Assembly: GCF_023101765.2 (NCBI RefSeq)
Contig: NC_064227.1
Location: forward strand, 7,387,592-7,451,591
Source: Spodoptera frugiperda
Taxonomy: Eukaryota; Arthropoda; Insecta; Lepidoptera; Noctuidae
Direction: 5' to 3'
DNA length: 64,000 nt
The number at the start of each line of letters is the position of its first letter. Position 1 is the stretch's first letter. The notes beneath the pieces are model-generated. The model was not told where the DNA came from. It did no database searches and saw nothing but the letters and a program-made list of their open reading frames with translations. Made by a program: the position numbers and the translations under genes. Positions 15,701 to 29,408 of this stretch are shown here, one piece after another.

Positions 15701-16641
15701 TATTAATACTTTTATTAACTTAAAAATGAGTGTGAATTCAAAACGGTACTGATGTATGAAGTGACACAATACATGACATAAATTGGTTACCATCAAGCCT
15801 AACTATATTCTTAGAAGCGTTTTTTTTATAAGTCCTATTTTATATTAAAAGCATTTTAAAGTATAATATGTTCCTAACCGAAGATGTTGCAGTTAAGTTA
15901 AACTCCTCTTACTTTTTAGAATTTCAGGTTTGCCGAACAGTCTTCTATCCTCTTAAATATTATGTCATATAGATTTTTTTCCTAATAAAATCAAGTGGAC
16001 CTTCTGTCCTATACATTTACAGTGGATATCGAGGTCGTATCATATTTACAAAAGAGATGTTCGCTAAATGGATTAACTTGTCATTTAAGCTGTTAGTTTT
16101 GGGCGGTCCCGTCAGTTTCGTAGGATTACCGACTGCCTCACTCACTAATATTTCCTTCTTTCTGTGGCCAATGTTTTGAATTTTAGTCTCAAAATTTTGT
16201 GTTAAATATTTTGTTTTAGAATAGAACAGACGTATTCAGGTTTTTAATCCATGATTATGTTAATATTGTTGTTTGATTTGTTTTGATAACATATTCTATG
16301 TATGTTTTTAAGATTTGTGAAATGAAATAAAGTGTCTAAATTTACTAAAGGTCAAAAACCCTAGCCGGCGCACAGAAAACCGACGCGAAACAACGCTTGC
16401 GTTGTGTTTCGTTGTGTAAGTGAGGCCCAATTACACCCCTTCCCAATCCCCGATTCCTCAACAACCCTTAAATTTCTAACCCCCAAAAGGCCGGTAACGC
16501 ACTAGTAACGCCTCTGGTATTTCGCGTGTCCATGGTTGGCGGCGATTGCTTACCATCAGGTAATCCTTCTATTCGTTTATCGGCTTATACCATAAAAAGT
16601 CGACGATTCGTACTGCTGCGTGCAATCAAGTGGGGAAGACC

Positions 16642-16879
16642 ATATCGACGGTTAAAAGGAAATAGGGTATAAGCGACATTTTGGTCAAAAATTAGTTTAT
16701 TATGCTATTCTACGTAAAATTTATTTTTCATGGCTTTACGATGACATTTTTGGCGTTTATACTCTAGCGAAAAAAAATCATTTTCCTAGTATTCTTTTGA
16801 TGACCGACGAGTTTAAACGGCTCTCCTGAACATTTCATTTTTTGTCGCTTATACCCTATTTCCTTTTAACCGTCGATAT
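16642..16879. mobile_element. MITE with perfect 37-bp terminal inverted repeats
   Basis: The left arm 16642-16678 (ATATCGACGGTTAAAAGG... GCGACA) is the exact reverse complement of 16843-16879. The 164-bp interior is AT-rich and non-coding. A target duplication cannot be fixed because the ends are themselves AT palindromic. It is the only copy I see in the window. Confidence 0.9.
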
Positions 16880-19800
16880 ATTGGTAATCTATATGAAACA
16901 GTTCCACGAATATAAAGACAACTAATTCTTAAAGTTTTGCTGACGATTGTACGGTCACTGGTCCTATTACAGAGGTCAATTTGGCCAATTGTGTGCATCG
17001 CCTACATAGAGGTACATCTCGCTAAATGCTCCTAACTGTGGCGATTATTCACGCCTTTTGGCCTCAGAATGAACAGATAGAGAGGTGTTATTGTGTTATG
17101 TTTGATCCAATTTTCGTGGTCTTTTCTTGATTTAATCAGGTCTATATTTTTGTAAATTGTAATGTCTTTTTGGCCTGTTTTAGATGAAATATACTCAACA
17201 CTATAAAATTGAAGTTAAACTTTTTTTTTCGGTAAATTATAATCGCCCTTGATGGTATGAAACGATAAAATAATAAATTTATTTTTCACTTTTACGGGTC
17301 AAAATTATTATAAAAACAAATCTAGGTGAGGTCGGTATTTCCTAATGGGCTACTGTGATAAGAAATGACGAAACTAACTCAGAAGTCTGTTTCATAAGGT
17401 CAGACAATATTTGAAAAAGAAAATATGTGTGAGAACCGTGCAAGTTCGTTATGATTAATACCTTTGTACTAAAATAGAAAGAAATTAACCCCATTTTCTT
17501 TCTTACCCTCGTAAAGCGAACCAAATTGGAGACTTTCTTAGACTGCAGTGACTGCAATGCGAGTAATTTCCATTCGCCTGCCAACAAAAGAATTTGAAGC
17601 ACACGAAATGTGTGCCAATCTTTAAATCATAATATTCTTTATAAGTTAATGTAAAATCACGACTGTTTTCCTTGGAAAAGTTTGATTGTTAGAATGTTTA
17701 TAATTGGACGTTTTTGCCAGTTATTTTTTTAAATCGTAATAATCATTATAATTATTGTTTTATACAGTTATAGATTCAGCAATCATTATGCCGATCGTCG
17801 TATATGCCACAGTTAAAAGCTTCGACCAACATCTGAGCAAGTTAACGTTAGATAGTTGGGTTAAGGGCCTGATGCAGAAAGCAATACTTCTGACCGTCGT
17901 TAGCTTGGATTTCTCCCGCTACTGGTGGGCTGTTGCTAACATAACAACGTATTAGAAATAAACAAAGAAGAATTATAATTAAACACTGTTATAAAAAGCC
18001 ATAAAAATCAGACAGCTTTGTAACCAAAAACTACGCTTGATCTAACAGTATCCTCTTAGTAAAAAAATAATGAACGTATTTAGCAGACGTTGAGTATCCA
18101 AGATTCATACAAGCCCTTCGCAAAAAAAAATCCACTTGACAACAAGACAGTTACAACAATCAAAACCACAAAAGCAATTATAAATCAGATTTCCTAAACA
18201 CATTTCCACAATTTTTGCAAGTTGTATAGCCACAATCGTTGGATATTAGCGCCGGTTATGAAAAGCACTTTGATAGCTACGCCAGGAAGGAAAGCATTGG
18301 GCAAAACATTTCCTCTTGGACTTGATGGATGGGTACAGCTGTACAACTGAGGGGGACTACACCAAACTCGGTTAAATTGCGGATCAGTTTAACTGGAGTT
18401 CATTTTGACCTCATTCGGGACTAACTGTGGTAAGAGGTAAGTTTGTAGTTGTTTTGGTGCTAGTAATGTGGTTGTTTGGTTGTAGTGGGACTTCTGGACA
18501 TGTTTTATTAACAGTGTAGAGTAGAATGGATTTAAAATAAAAAAAAAACTTTATTACCAGCTCAATGTATACATTTTCCAGTTTATGCAGTGACAACCGC
18601 ACTAGGCACAGCTTGTATTGCGGCTGTCAATAATACAGCGTTTATGTTAGGATTTTTTTAATAGTAATTATTATAAGAAAACATAAAATAAAAAAAAAAA
18701 ATTCAGTTAAATTTGGCACCACTCTTGCTCTTTCCATGGATGTCGAAAGCTAAAAGGACTACACATTTGACAGAAGCTGAACACTAGCACTTACACAAAT
18801 ATCGGATCACCACAAATAGGGCCTAATAGGGCTGATGCCTGATTTGGAGCTGCGGAATACTTAGCGGGTTTACCGGGGCTCCGGCTCAAAAAGCAGGAGT
18901 AGGAACGGTGTGGTTTTTAATCAGTAAGAGTGTGACACTCCCTCCCGTCTCGCCCAAGGCGGGAGAAGTCAAATAATGATTTTTTCTCCGATTAAAAAAG
19001 CACTCTCATCTGTTCCAAAATACAATGATCCAATTTATAGATTGAAACTAAGATTTTTGTTTTACTGTCATATTTATAATTCTGTGTGAAAAATCTGGAT
19101 CAGAAAGTAGACATAAGTTTTTAAAATCAAAAGAAAACGTCTTGAGTGTTTATAAATTGTAACTGCAGACATGTCAAGTTTGTTTTTCAAAAGACTGATC
19201 TAGACACAAACAATAGTTTTCGAAATAGCTTGTTTATACTCATGGCTTTTTCATCGTCTGAACTCTGAGTTGAATTTAGGCCAATACCCTCTTAGACACG
19301 TGGACACGAGGATCTGGAAGATAAGAGGTATATCCAGATCCATGATCAGCATTAAAAGTAAATTTTGTGGTTAAATTAAAGTATGACAGGCTTCTTGTTT
19401 GAAGAAAACTACCTAAAAGGATAAATATAGTATTATTCGGATTGAACATTTCTTTTAAAAGTCAATTGAAATAAGACTTTTTTTCTAAAGGATGAAACCA
19501 TCCATTGACTTCTCCCGCCTTGGGCGAAGCGAGAGGGAGTGTCAGACTCTTACTGACTAAAAACCACCCGTTCCTACTCCTGCTTATCGAGCCGGAGCCC
19601 CGGTATCCCGCTAGGCAGTTCGCAGCTCCGGAATTGAAAGAAGACTACTCTAATAATACATACGTAACATAGCTAGATTAAAGGTAAAAAACGTCAAGCG
19701 TATATGTAAAATATAGGAATAGTTTGTCATACTGTTAATAAAATCTAAGTCTTACTAACATTGTTACTCTTCATGGGCACAATTAGACAGTCAATCACAA

Positions 19801-21586
19801 TGACATGCTAATTTCGATTTCATTCCTTAACACATAAAGAAGAATTCATAAAACAGTCTAATCCCAAAATTCCTTCTACCAACGAGGCTAAACAAAAACC
19901 AACTTAAAATTAAAATAGTTACAAGTATCATTTTGCAACAAATCAGATAGCCGTCCGTTATCAAAGATAAAACAAAGGCTTTCAAAATAACAGGGTAACG
20001 TGTTACTGTGCAACCTGCCCTGAAGGTGTGGTAGTGACGCAAGTTTAGCGTGTAAGCTGAAACTTTCACGCTATAGCGAATACCTAACACTCGATGTATA
20101 ACTGAGTAGCGTAGTGTAGATGTTTCAGAAGGTCCAGCAAAAAATAGATGTCTATCATGTAGTAGGGTGAGCCCATTGCCATATACCGGATATAATTACA
20201 GATTCGGTTATTGAGGAATTATATTTATTTTATGGTATAAGCCAATAAACGAGAGACGGATGGTAAGCAATCGCCGCCGCTCATCGATACACGAAACACC
20301 AGAGGCGTTATAAGTGCGTTGCCGGCCTTTTGAGGGTTAGAAATTTAAGGGTTGTCAGGGAATCGGGGATTGGGAAGATTGGATAAAGGGCCCCCTTTCC
20401 AATCTTCCTAATCCAATGGCTTTATTGAGCCTATGGTAACCTCACTCACACGACGCAAACGTTGTTTCACTTCGGTTTTCTGTGAGTTTACTTCATTATG
20501 ATTTGTTGCTCACAAAATAATACACTCTATCGGTTACAATTAACCTGCATCTATGTCAGACCATATAACTTCAATAAATACTTGCGTCCTAATAATATTA
20601 TAATTTATTAGGAATCCAAAGCAATCGATTTAGTACTTCTGTGTTTCACCTGTTTGGTACATAACCCGGCCAGTAGTTCGAACGGGGCGGGAAATGACTT
20701 TATTTATAAAAGGGAGTGATACGAATGTTATAATTTGTAACATTGGATTAATGTTGCCTTCACAACCGTTTGGCGTTCAAAAGTGAAATAAATTGACCTA
20801 GAATTTTTAACTAACTTAATGTTTGTAGCTATCTGATAGAAACAACTAGAAGGGTTTGTTATTCTATTAATTTTACTGTCCAAGTGATGACCAAGTCAAT
20901 CTATGTAATTTAAATTGTAAAATAAATAGATAATTGATATGATAACCATTTACATAATAACTTAAGATAGAAGGTTCCTTAAATAGAGATTAAATAAAAT
21001 AACCGACTTGGCATTACATACAAATGTATACTGTAGAAAAACTAATGAAGTGCGAGACTTGGGCTTTTTACATGATGTTTTTTATGGAATTCCTATTTTC
21101 ACTCATGTCATTGGAAATGAAAAGTCACCCAAACTATTGCATTGCACTATATCTGTCAGTATGCATATCACCTATTAAAAAATACATTTCCAAATTATAA
21201 CTACGTAGACTGTAAACGAACTTTGTACCAACCAACACGGGTCATCCAAGACCCTTAACACCAATACAACTTGACCTCAAAAATACCCCCCACATCCATC
21301 AACCTCATTTCACCCGCATATAAGTTACATAAAAAACAATTTTATCACACATTTTAAACACCACAACGCAACGGCCTAAACATACGCGAAAAAAAAGTAA
21401 GAAAAAAAAACGCAATTGCGCTCATTCACTTCTAAGTGTGTGCTGTCAAGTTGAGGAAGAACAGAGACGGGTATATGGGGGTTGTGAAGGGGGGAAAGAG
21501 ATGAGGCGATCGTTAGGGTCATCATTCGGGTGACAGGGGCTTGTTCTTGACCTCTGAGAGGAGTGCGAAAGGCTTTTGGAATTCTG

Positions 21587-21643
21587 GCAGTGCAAGAGGG
21601 ATGGAGCTATACAACCTATATAGCTCCGTCCCTCTCGCACTGC
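21587..21643. repeat. 57-bp near-perfect hairpin
   Basis: GCAGTGCAAGAGGGATGGAG... pairs with ...CCGTCCCTCTCGCACTGC across a short CAACC-centred loop, with only a few mismatches. It could be a very small foldback element or, less likely, a small-RNA precursor. Confidence 0.7.
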
Positions 21644-22103
21644 TCAGTGATCGACCATTCTGACACAATTGTAATAGCAGACTAAGGCCCCTGGAGTCCC
21701 AATGTGTTATTTTGTGAGCAATGGCGAATGTTTGGGGGTCTTGTAAGTAGTAAAGTTGGTGTAATGTTGTGTATGTTATTTTGGGAGATGTGTTTTCTAG
21801 TGTGAGGGTTGATGAATGAAATTATTATTATCTATTTTTAGTCTCAAGACCTGTTTTTGAGAATAATGCTTAATTATTAATTCCAATGTATATTTTTAAG
21901 AATAGAGTTCGGTTAAAATTATTAACTTGTAATTGAAAAAGGACTATTACTATATAAATCTATTATGAAATAAAAACTTAGATAAATAATAAATAAATAT
22001 GTACAACGCTTGCTTAAAGGTTTGTATGTTGAGGAACAAATATGTCCGATACTACGATAGTAGTTCATTAAAAAAAACACATGAAATTTTTTATGTTACA
22101 TTT

Positions 22104-22109
22104 TTTATT
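22104..22109 (-). terminator. polyadenylation signal of the reductase gene
   Basis: AATAAA read on the minus strand, about 50 bases past the reductase stop codon. The spacing suits a short 3' UTR. No transcript evidence is available here. Confidence 0.5.
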
Positions 22110-22159
22110 CTTAAATAAATTACAACATCTTAAATAAAAATACAAACACTAACCTAAAA

Positions 22160-25100
22160 TCAAAACACCGTACCAACAGCAAAACTTAACATAGAATACG
22201 AGAAATAAACAATTTTATACAACACAAACAAATAAATAGCAGTTCCAATATACGTCAAAGCTCTCAAAACCTTCAGTTTCTTGATAGCATACCTAGTATT
22301 AACTAGCCCATCTTTCAGGATAAACTGCCTAACTCCAATCACCCATGAAGAAATGAATTCAGTCCAGTTAAGCCTATCAATATCGAAGCTGAAAATTTCT
22401 TTGTCAGCGGCTGAAAGATTGTCGTACAAAGCTTCAGTATTGTTGTCCGCAAAATGCCAATTGTTGAGAGAAAAGTATGATAATGCCGACATCAGTTTTG
22501 ACATTTTTGTGTATAATTTCACGAATCTGAAAATGAAAGGGGTATTTGGTTAAGACATTCATTAACAGTCAAACTGTTAATGAAAATCTGTTGATGGCAA
22601 GTCCTAAGCTAGTGTCGGTCCCTTTTGTCCACGCTATGGCGTATAATGTGTTAATCAAAAATAAAATAAATTTTAGTTAAAGTGTACTTGATGGTTTTTA
22701 TTTCATATCGTAACAGGAAGATTTTATGATAATAAATAAAATTAACAATGTTGTATGTATCTGGAGACTAGCCTGACTACAACGTCTCATTACCGCTACA
22801 ACTCCTGAAAATTTTTTTAGCGTTTCAATGTTGAGAATATTGTGAGGGACTAGAATTTTCAACGCTGTGTCATGGGTGCGTTTACAAACATACAAGTTCG
22901 CAAACACATCATAACCAGGTACATGAGACAACAATTTATGGACCACACAAAGATATTGATTAGAGCGAAAGAGCTATCAATTTATCTGATACACGTTGCA
23001 ATCCAACAGTTGACTGGTAGATGAAATTATTTTGGTCGGACTAGTGTTGCTTTGCACATTATAAAAAACCGACGCCATGTATATATGTCACACGAATCAA
23101 TTTTATGGAAACGCTGTGAAACTCACCGTCTCTGCCTCCCAAGAAGTGAACAAACCCCATCAGCAATGTAAGCTGGTATCATATGGAACAGCCAGGAGTA
23201 TACCCAGTACAGGAATGGACTCCTCGTCTGGAGGTACAAGCTAAAAGCCATGGTCGTTGGGGATGGGTACTTCCATAGTGTTATATCCGTCATTAGCTTG
23301 TAGAGGTCACCTGTAAATTACAAATCAGTAAGAACTTATTCACTACTAGACAAACACATATAAGCAGCCTATAAGTGGCAACATTATTCGGTTTTTCGAA
23401 TATTTCTCAGTAATAGCACAGAGTATGGAAATGTGCCCAGTATATGGCAATAGGGTCACCACTTATTACATGGGACTTATAACGTAAATTGTGTAGTGGG
23501 TGTACATTGTACAGTGGTATTACGTGCCGTAATGTGTACCTCTGCCAACCCTTTCGGGGATAAAAGGCGTGACGAAAAAAAGTGGCTACTGCTGACCAAA
23601 AGCTTTTTCTCGTACGGAGAAGGTTTGAGCATTAGTTATCACGGTTCAAAACGCACTCGTGATAGAATTGAAAAAAAAATAAGTTTAGGTTTTTAACACG
23701 TTAACTGCCACGTAGGTCACCGGTGACCTACGTTAGTGGAGGATTTGCCTTCAACAGTTTTCTAATGGCAGTTAAAGGCTTAAAATTCGCAGTGGATCCT
23801 TTTTTTCTAATTATAACATTATTTATGAATTTTGCTCGGTGAATGACTAAATGTTTATTGGGGACGGCAAAGAACATTGAGGGAATATAAATTATTTTTT
23901 CCTTTAAAAATCAAAATGCAAAAAGTACTTACTCCACATTTTAGGGCTCCTCGTAGACGATATAACAGTGTAGACCTTAGGGTTTTCGTCTTTGGTTGAT
24001 TTTTGCTTGGCAGTTTCCCAAGCTGCGACAATAGTTGCGTTGGTCACATAGTCGACTGGTATCAGACCCAGGAATACTTTGCTGTTTGCCATCGATGTGT
24101 GCATCAAACCTAAAGCTTTTCCTAGACCCGCCTGAAAATGAAAAATAATGTTTATCTACACCAATCTGTATTTTTACGAATTATCCACAATTACTTCGCG
24201 TTTGAAGTCGATTTTTTTAAACGTAGTTTTAGAATTATTACATAATATATTATTTATGTGTCTGGAATACTTACGCCAGTGACTCCATACACAGCAGACA
24301 CATCTATCCAGCCAGGGTGCGGTTCTTTCATGGCGCCTATAACTGTAACAAACATTATATCATGTAAAGATAAAGATAAAGATATTTTTATTTGCATTAA
24401 CATGAGTGATATTACACATAGGGAATACATGCAATGGTGGTAGGATAGGTATATGAGCTACATGTTATACAAATATTTATCACCCGCTCTGCTCGGCTCC
24501 TATTGGCCATAGCGTGATGTTTTATAGCCTTCCTCGATAAATGCACTATCCAACACCAACAAAATATATTCAATTCAGAGAAGTAGTTCCTGAGATTAGC
24601 GCATTCAAACAAACAAACAATCAAACAAACAAACTCTTCAGCTTTATAATATTAGTATAGATTTCAAATCTTGAGCATGCAATGAAGTTATACAAAATGT
24701 AATGTAATTTATTAATGCTATGTTAATTAGCGCGTGTTGTTTTGACAATGAACCGAATGAGTTCGTATGCACTTTCGAAGTTTGTTTTTTTACAACAGTT
24801 CATCGGTTATTTTTTGTTTTAATTAATTTCTTTGTTAAACTAATTAATAATTTAAACCAAAAAATAAAAATATTAACTTTTTAAGCGGAGAAAATCATCC
24901 ATAACTTCTTTCACCTTGGGCGAGGAGAGAGGGAGTATTAGACTCTTACTGATTAAAAACCATCCCGTTCCTACTCCTAACCTTCTTTTCAAGCTGGAGT
25001 CCCGGTAATCCCCTAGGTAGTATGCAGCTCCCAATTGTAACAACACATAGGCTACTTTTTATCCTACGGGAACACAGGCGAATCTGCTGGAAGAAGTTAG

Positions 25101-28100
25101 TGTAAAATAAAAGGCTTACCTATCGATGGTTTGACCACACAAATAGGGAGTTTTCCACTCTCAGCCCTCACTGCTTCCTCAGCAATAGCTTTCGTGAAGC
25201 AGTACGTGTTTGGCCAGTCTTTGATCAAGCTGTTAACAAAAGAAAATATTTATAATCTGTACAAGTCCATTCCCATTATAAGCACTTTTATAATGTCAAA
25301 AAAAATCGTCTGTCAGTCTGTCCGTCAGTGACGCTAGCTAGCAATGTCATGGAAGAGGCTTATACCAAGAAGTATTTTATGATGATGACGATATTATGTT
25401 TTATCATATAGCTACTGATTTAGTTGTTTGACTAATAATAATTTGGGAATTTTACATATTATTATGTAATTTTGTCAATAAAAGTTCCTATAAAAAGATA
25501 ATAGATATAAATAGTCTACATAAACAAACATGTTTAGATATGCTAATATGCGGAATACTGGTCCGATTTGAAATGATATTTTTGTATTGGATAAATCAAT
25601 TTATCGAGAAAGATTTATAGGCAACAAAACATCATGCTACGATCAAAAGGAGACAAGCAGAGCGGGTGAAACCGCGCGGAAGTAGCTAGTAATAATAATG
25701 TTGTTTGATTGGTTTCCTTAAATCATCGTGACAAATACATTATTCATCAGCTATACATAATTCTCCTTCCACATTTACATACTTTCTTAGTCTAAATAAA
25801 TAAATAGCTATGAGTATTAGTAGGTATGATACGAGTTACGAAACTATGTCAAATTTTAATATATTAAAATGTATCCAGTATGGCTTTAATTCATTAATTT
25901 GATTACGTGATTGTTTAACATTCAAAGCTAGACTTATAAATAACATTGGTGTGTCTGTTTGTAATATTGAAATATCCGGTTTTTACTACATACATACATA
26001 ATATGAATATACGATAAATGGACCAAAATCACATTTTTTACAATCTTTGTCTGTCTGTCTGTTTGTTCCGAATAATCTCTGAAATGGCTGGACCGATTTT
26101 GACGGGACTTTTATTGGTAAGTAGCTGATGTACTAAGGAATAACGTAGGCGACTTTTATTTTAGAAATAAAAAATATAAACGCAAATTCTGTCAGAAGTC
26201 ATTATTCTCGCGGACGAAGTCGCGGGCAACAACTAGTGTCAACATATTACATAACGTGTATAATATTTAAATCTATTAATATTAAATTTTGTGACCCAAA
26301 AAACATAACGAAAATAAAATCCATGCAAATTATTCGCGATTTCGGTTGTTGTCATATTAAGTAAATGTGTATGTGTGACTTTGAATTGTCAAACAAAAGA
26401 ATTATTTGGAGGTTATAGAAAAAAACATTACGCTACGATCAATAATAGGAGCCGGGTAAAACGACGTCAGAGTCTACACTACTACGCCATACTACTACAT
26501 ATTTCACATTCACATCACATCAACAGCTCTTTTTTATTGAGGGGGGAAAATCCTCCAATGACATCTCCAGTTTTGGACGAGGCGAGAGGGAGTGTCAGAC
26601 TCTTACTAAATAAAAACCATCCCGTTCCTACTCTTGCTTTTCGAGCCGGTGTCTTTTATTTAAAGGAGATTCCTCTGAATAAGAGCGGGCTTTTTTAAAC
26701 GTTGATAAGTCTGCGTTTGGCCACCAACCCGCTTACTGCCAGGACGGCGAAGCGAAGATGTGGCCGAAGATGGAGCACACAGACTTAGAAAGTACCTATT
26801 TACTCTATTTCTTATGGCTACTCATTCTTACCTGGGTGTCATATTATTTAATCTTTCCTCTTCAACTGATTCCACGAGGTCTATCATCATGTCTGGTGCC
26901 ATGGGGGGTGGGTAGAAGTCTTCTTCCACTTGAGCATTGATCCGGCTGTGGCAAGCATTGGCGAAGGCTGTGGAGACATGGACGTAAGATCTGTGGGGAT
27001 AAAAGATAAAAATGTAATGTAATGCTGTTGCTCTTAATGTCATGGTGTAGTTAATGGTGTGGACTCAGTATTTTACATCTATTTTTTGGAATGGAATAGA
27101 ATAGGGGCAATGGAATAGGAGGTAAACAAACAATCAGTGCGATCAGTGCCGCCCATGGACACCCGCAACACTAGAGGAGTCATAGGTGCAATGCCTTTTA
27201 AAAAGGAATACGCTCTTTTCTTGAAGGTTTGAAGGTCGTATCAGCTCGGAAAATCTGTTCTGGCAAATACTCACAAAGTTTTGAATTTCACAAGTATTGT
27301 AATAATTAAAACTACTACTTACTTCAGATTTCTGCATTGCTTGCCAAACCGAAGAGCTTCTTTGGCACCGCGGATGTTGATCAAAGTGGACTCTCGGATC
27401 GAAGCATCGAATCTGGTTGTAGCGGCTAAATGGAATATTATAGTGACCTATGGAAAGAAAGAAACAAAAAGAAAATAGATAACTTGTTACTATGTATTTA
27501 TTATTTGAAAAAAATGAAGTTTAAGAGATAGTGCGTTCTCTAACGCCTAATTAGCCAACCAGTAACCTTAGTATGAGTTTGCTTTACGTTTAAAGTAATC
27601 GAAATGAGAACGCGTTCGGCGCTCTGATTGGTTGTTTTATTCGAGCCACCCAATCAGAGCGCTGAACGCACTCGTTTTAACACATTTTGTATTGAAGCTT
27701 GAATTTGAATTATTCAAAAATACATCATAAAATTTGAATTTGATGTTGCTATGATAGATATTATTATGAACTATTGATAATTCTTTGAACTTACCTCAGT
27801 TGCCATGATGTTCCATTCTTGTTCACTAATACCAAGATTGGGTTCACTGACATCGCCTGCTACAGGGACTATCTTCGATGCAAACTCTGGTTGTAGTTTC
27901 CTGAGTTTGTCAAATACCTGGATAGAAAGAGAAAGATATTCATCCATGCATCACTAAATGGCTGTTTCTTTTTAGGCATTTACTCCCAACTTATTGTTTT
28001 ACAAAAATACCATGGATAAGCATGTTTTTTTACTTACAGGCTCTTTAATCAATGCACGGAGTCTCTCTTCAACACCTTTGCCTTTCTTGGGTCTTAAAAC

Positions 28101-29408
28101 CACATAAACTTTGGAAAGTTTCGTCGATCTGAAAGTGAATAAATATCATGTAGGTAAACAGAAATAAAATCTATTAAAAATTACTCTAAAAACAATATAA
28201 AATAGACCGTTGTTTAAATATAGAGACTTTGTGAGGGCATATATGGCTAGCTTTCTAGAATGGGTCCCGACTGCTTAAATTTTACGATGACTTTCTTGTT
28301 TTAGGGTTTTTTCATTTTCATATTATAAAGAAACGCAGTCGGGTTTTTTAGTTTTTTAAATTACTTTTTTATTTTTATTTTTTTTAGTTTTACTATTTTT
28401 TTTATTTTGATATATCTAGTGTCACTCTCACAGTAAATACGAATCAAACGACCCCTATCAAGCGGAAATCCATCGAGTCGTTCAGGCTAGAGAGTGAGAA
28501 ATATTCGAATTTGGCGCCAAAAATCCGCCATTTTGTTTTTTTATTATTTTGATATATCCAGTGTCACTCTCACAGTAAATACAAATCTAACGACACCTCT
28601 CAAGTCAAAATCTATCAAGCCGTTTAGGCTAGAGAGTGAGAAATATTCGAATTTGGCGCCAAAAATCCGCCATTTTGTTTTTTTTATTATTTTGATATAT
28701 CCAGTGTCACTCTCACAGTAAATACGAATCTAACGACACCTCTCAAGCCAAAATCCATCAAGCCGTTTAGGCTGCAGAGCGTGCCAAACAATTATACATA
28801 CATACATACATACATACATACATACATACATACATACATACATACATACACTCGAAAAACATAACCCTCCTTCTGGCGCAGTCGGGTAAATAGACCGTTG
28901 GCGCTGGACAACTGGCGGCCCTACAAAGTGTAGCGGATACGATTCCTGTACGGAACAACTCCTTGTGTGATCCCCAAATTGTTGTTTCGGGTCTGGGTGT
29001 CATGTGTATATGAACTCGTATGTTTATAAACGCACTCACGACAAAAAAGAAAATCCCAGTGTGAGGCGACGTTTATTTAAAAAAGATATATTGATAAAAA
29101 GACAAAATCATGTCACCTTACACGTTCATCGACCTAAATGGTCTTCATTCCCTTCCCAAAAGAAAAAAAAAGAACCAAATTCATTAGCATTTCCTCCAAC
29201 CCTACTTCTTTAAACCTTACCTGATAAGCTTCTCAACCAGCTGCTTCCCAAGGAATCCAGTGCCACCAGTCACGAACACAACAGCATCTTCATAGAACTT
29301 CTGCACTTCTGAGTCTCCCCTTTCTGTGATATCATCCATCTTCTTGTGACGGTTCAGCATAGTCTCCACATATTCTTGTGCTGGATCCATTGTATCTACT
29401 TCAGCCAT
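22160..29408 (-). CDS. fatty acyl-CoA reductase, 10 coding exons, complete
   Basis: Predicted NAD(P)H-dependent reductase converting fatty acyl-CoA to fatty alcohol for cuticle lipids, waxes or similar products. I joined ten exons at GT/AG sites: 29221-29408, 28038-28128, 27795-27917, 27323-27447, 26832-26990, 25120-25229, 24275-24342, 23933-24131, 23127-23310 and 22160-22526. They sum to 1614 nt, giving 537 residues plus stop with no frame break. TGGTGFLG at residues 47-54 is the Rossmann nucleotide-binding loop. FHLAAT lies at 139-144, HVSTAF at 180-185, and YCFTK at 238-242 supplies the catalytic Tyr and Lys. IPVDYV lies in exon 8. The last exon carries the Sterile/FAR_C region and a hydrophobic segment near residues 500-525, probably an ER or peroxisome membrane anchor. 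Length fits insect reductases of the waterproof type, but the subclade is unassigned. The start is the first Met before the conserved domain; upstream noncoding exons are possible. Introns hold SINEs, MITEs and a tandem repeat. Confidence 0.93.
23701..23775. mobile_element. 75-bp micro-MITE containing a perfect 22-bp palindrome
   Basis: Ends TTAACTGCCA and TGGCAGTTAA. Inside, 23711-23732 is a perfect palindrome whose left half is CGTAGGTCACC. It sits in reductase intron 8. A diverged copy lies at 29622-29696, about 215 bp upstream of the reductase start codon. Confidence 0.75.
28405..28790. repeat. tandem repeat, about 142-bp unit, 2.7 copies, in reductase intron 1
   Basis: Units begin with GATATATC(T/C)AGTGTCACTC at 28409, 28551 and 28694, so the period is 142-143 bp. 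Each full unit contains an AATTTGGCGCCAAAAATCC stretch. The third unit is cut off just before the microsatellite. The units are nearly identical, which points to recent local duplication. Confidence 0.9.
28795..28850. repeat. (ACAT)n microsatellite in reductase intron 1
   Basis: About 14 uninterrupted ATAC/ACAT units follow directly on the 142-bp tandem repeat. Length is probably polymorphic. Confidence 0.97.

Larger units (their letters stand above)
1..22103. other. gene-poor, repeat-rich intergenic region
   Basis: I find no coding region here that I can support. The open frames are short, lack family motifs and mostly overlap dispersed repeats. Recognisable content is tRNA-headed SINEs (249-520, 3272-3382, 13104-13300, 14130-14360), two abundant noctuid-type repeats listed separately, a LINE 3' stub ending in (GAT)n at 9283-9338, RTE-like 3' fragments (3100-3240, 6290-6420, 7410-7560, 12170-12275), foldback elements at 16642-16879 and 21587-21643, and AT-rich DNA I cannot assign (for example 1500-2200, 15500-16300, 20500-21400, 21700-22100). 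An exon of a distant gene could be hidden here. Confidence 0.6.

Noticed and set aside
17342..17955. 86- and 66-codon open frames on opposite strands
   Set aside because: No family motif, no splice context and no similarity to any protein I know; consistent with chance in AT-rich DNA.
28795..28850. possible CRISPR-like array with the adjacent repeats
   Set aside because: It is a plain tetranucleotide microsatellite next to a tandem repeat; no spacer structure, and the genome is eukaryotic.
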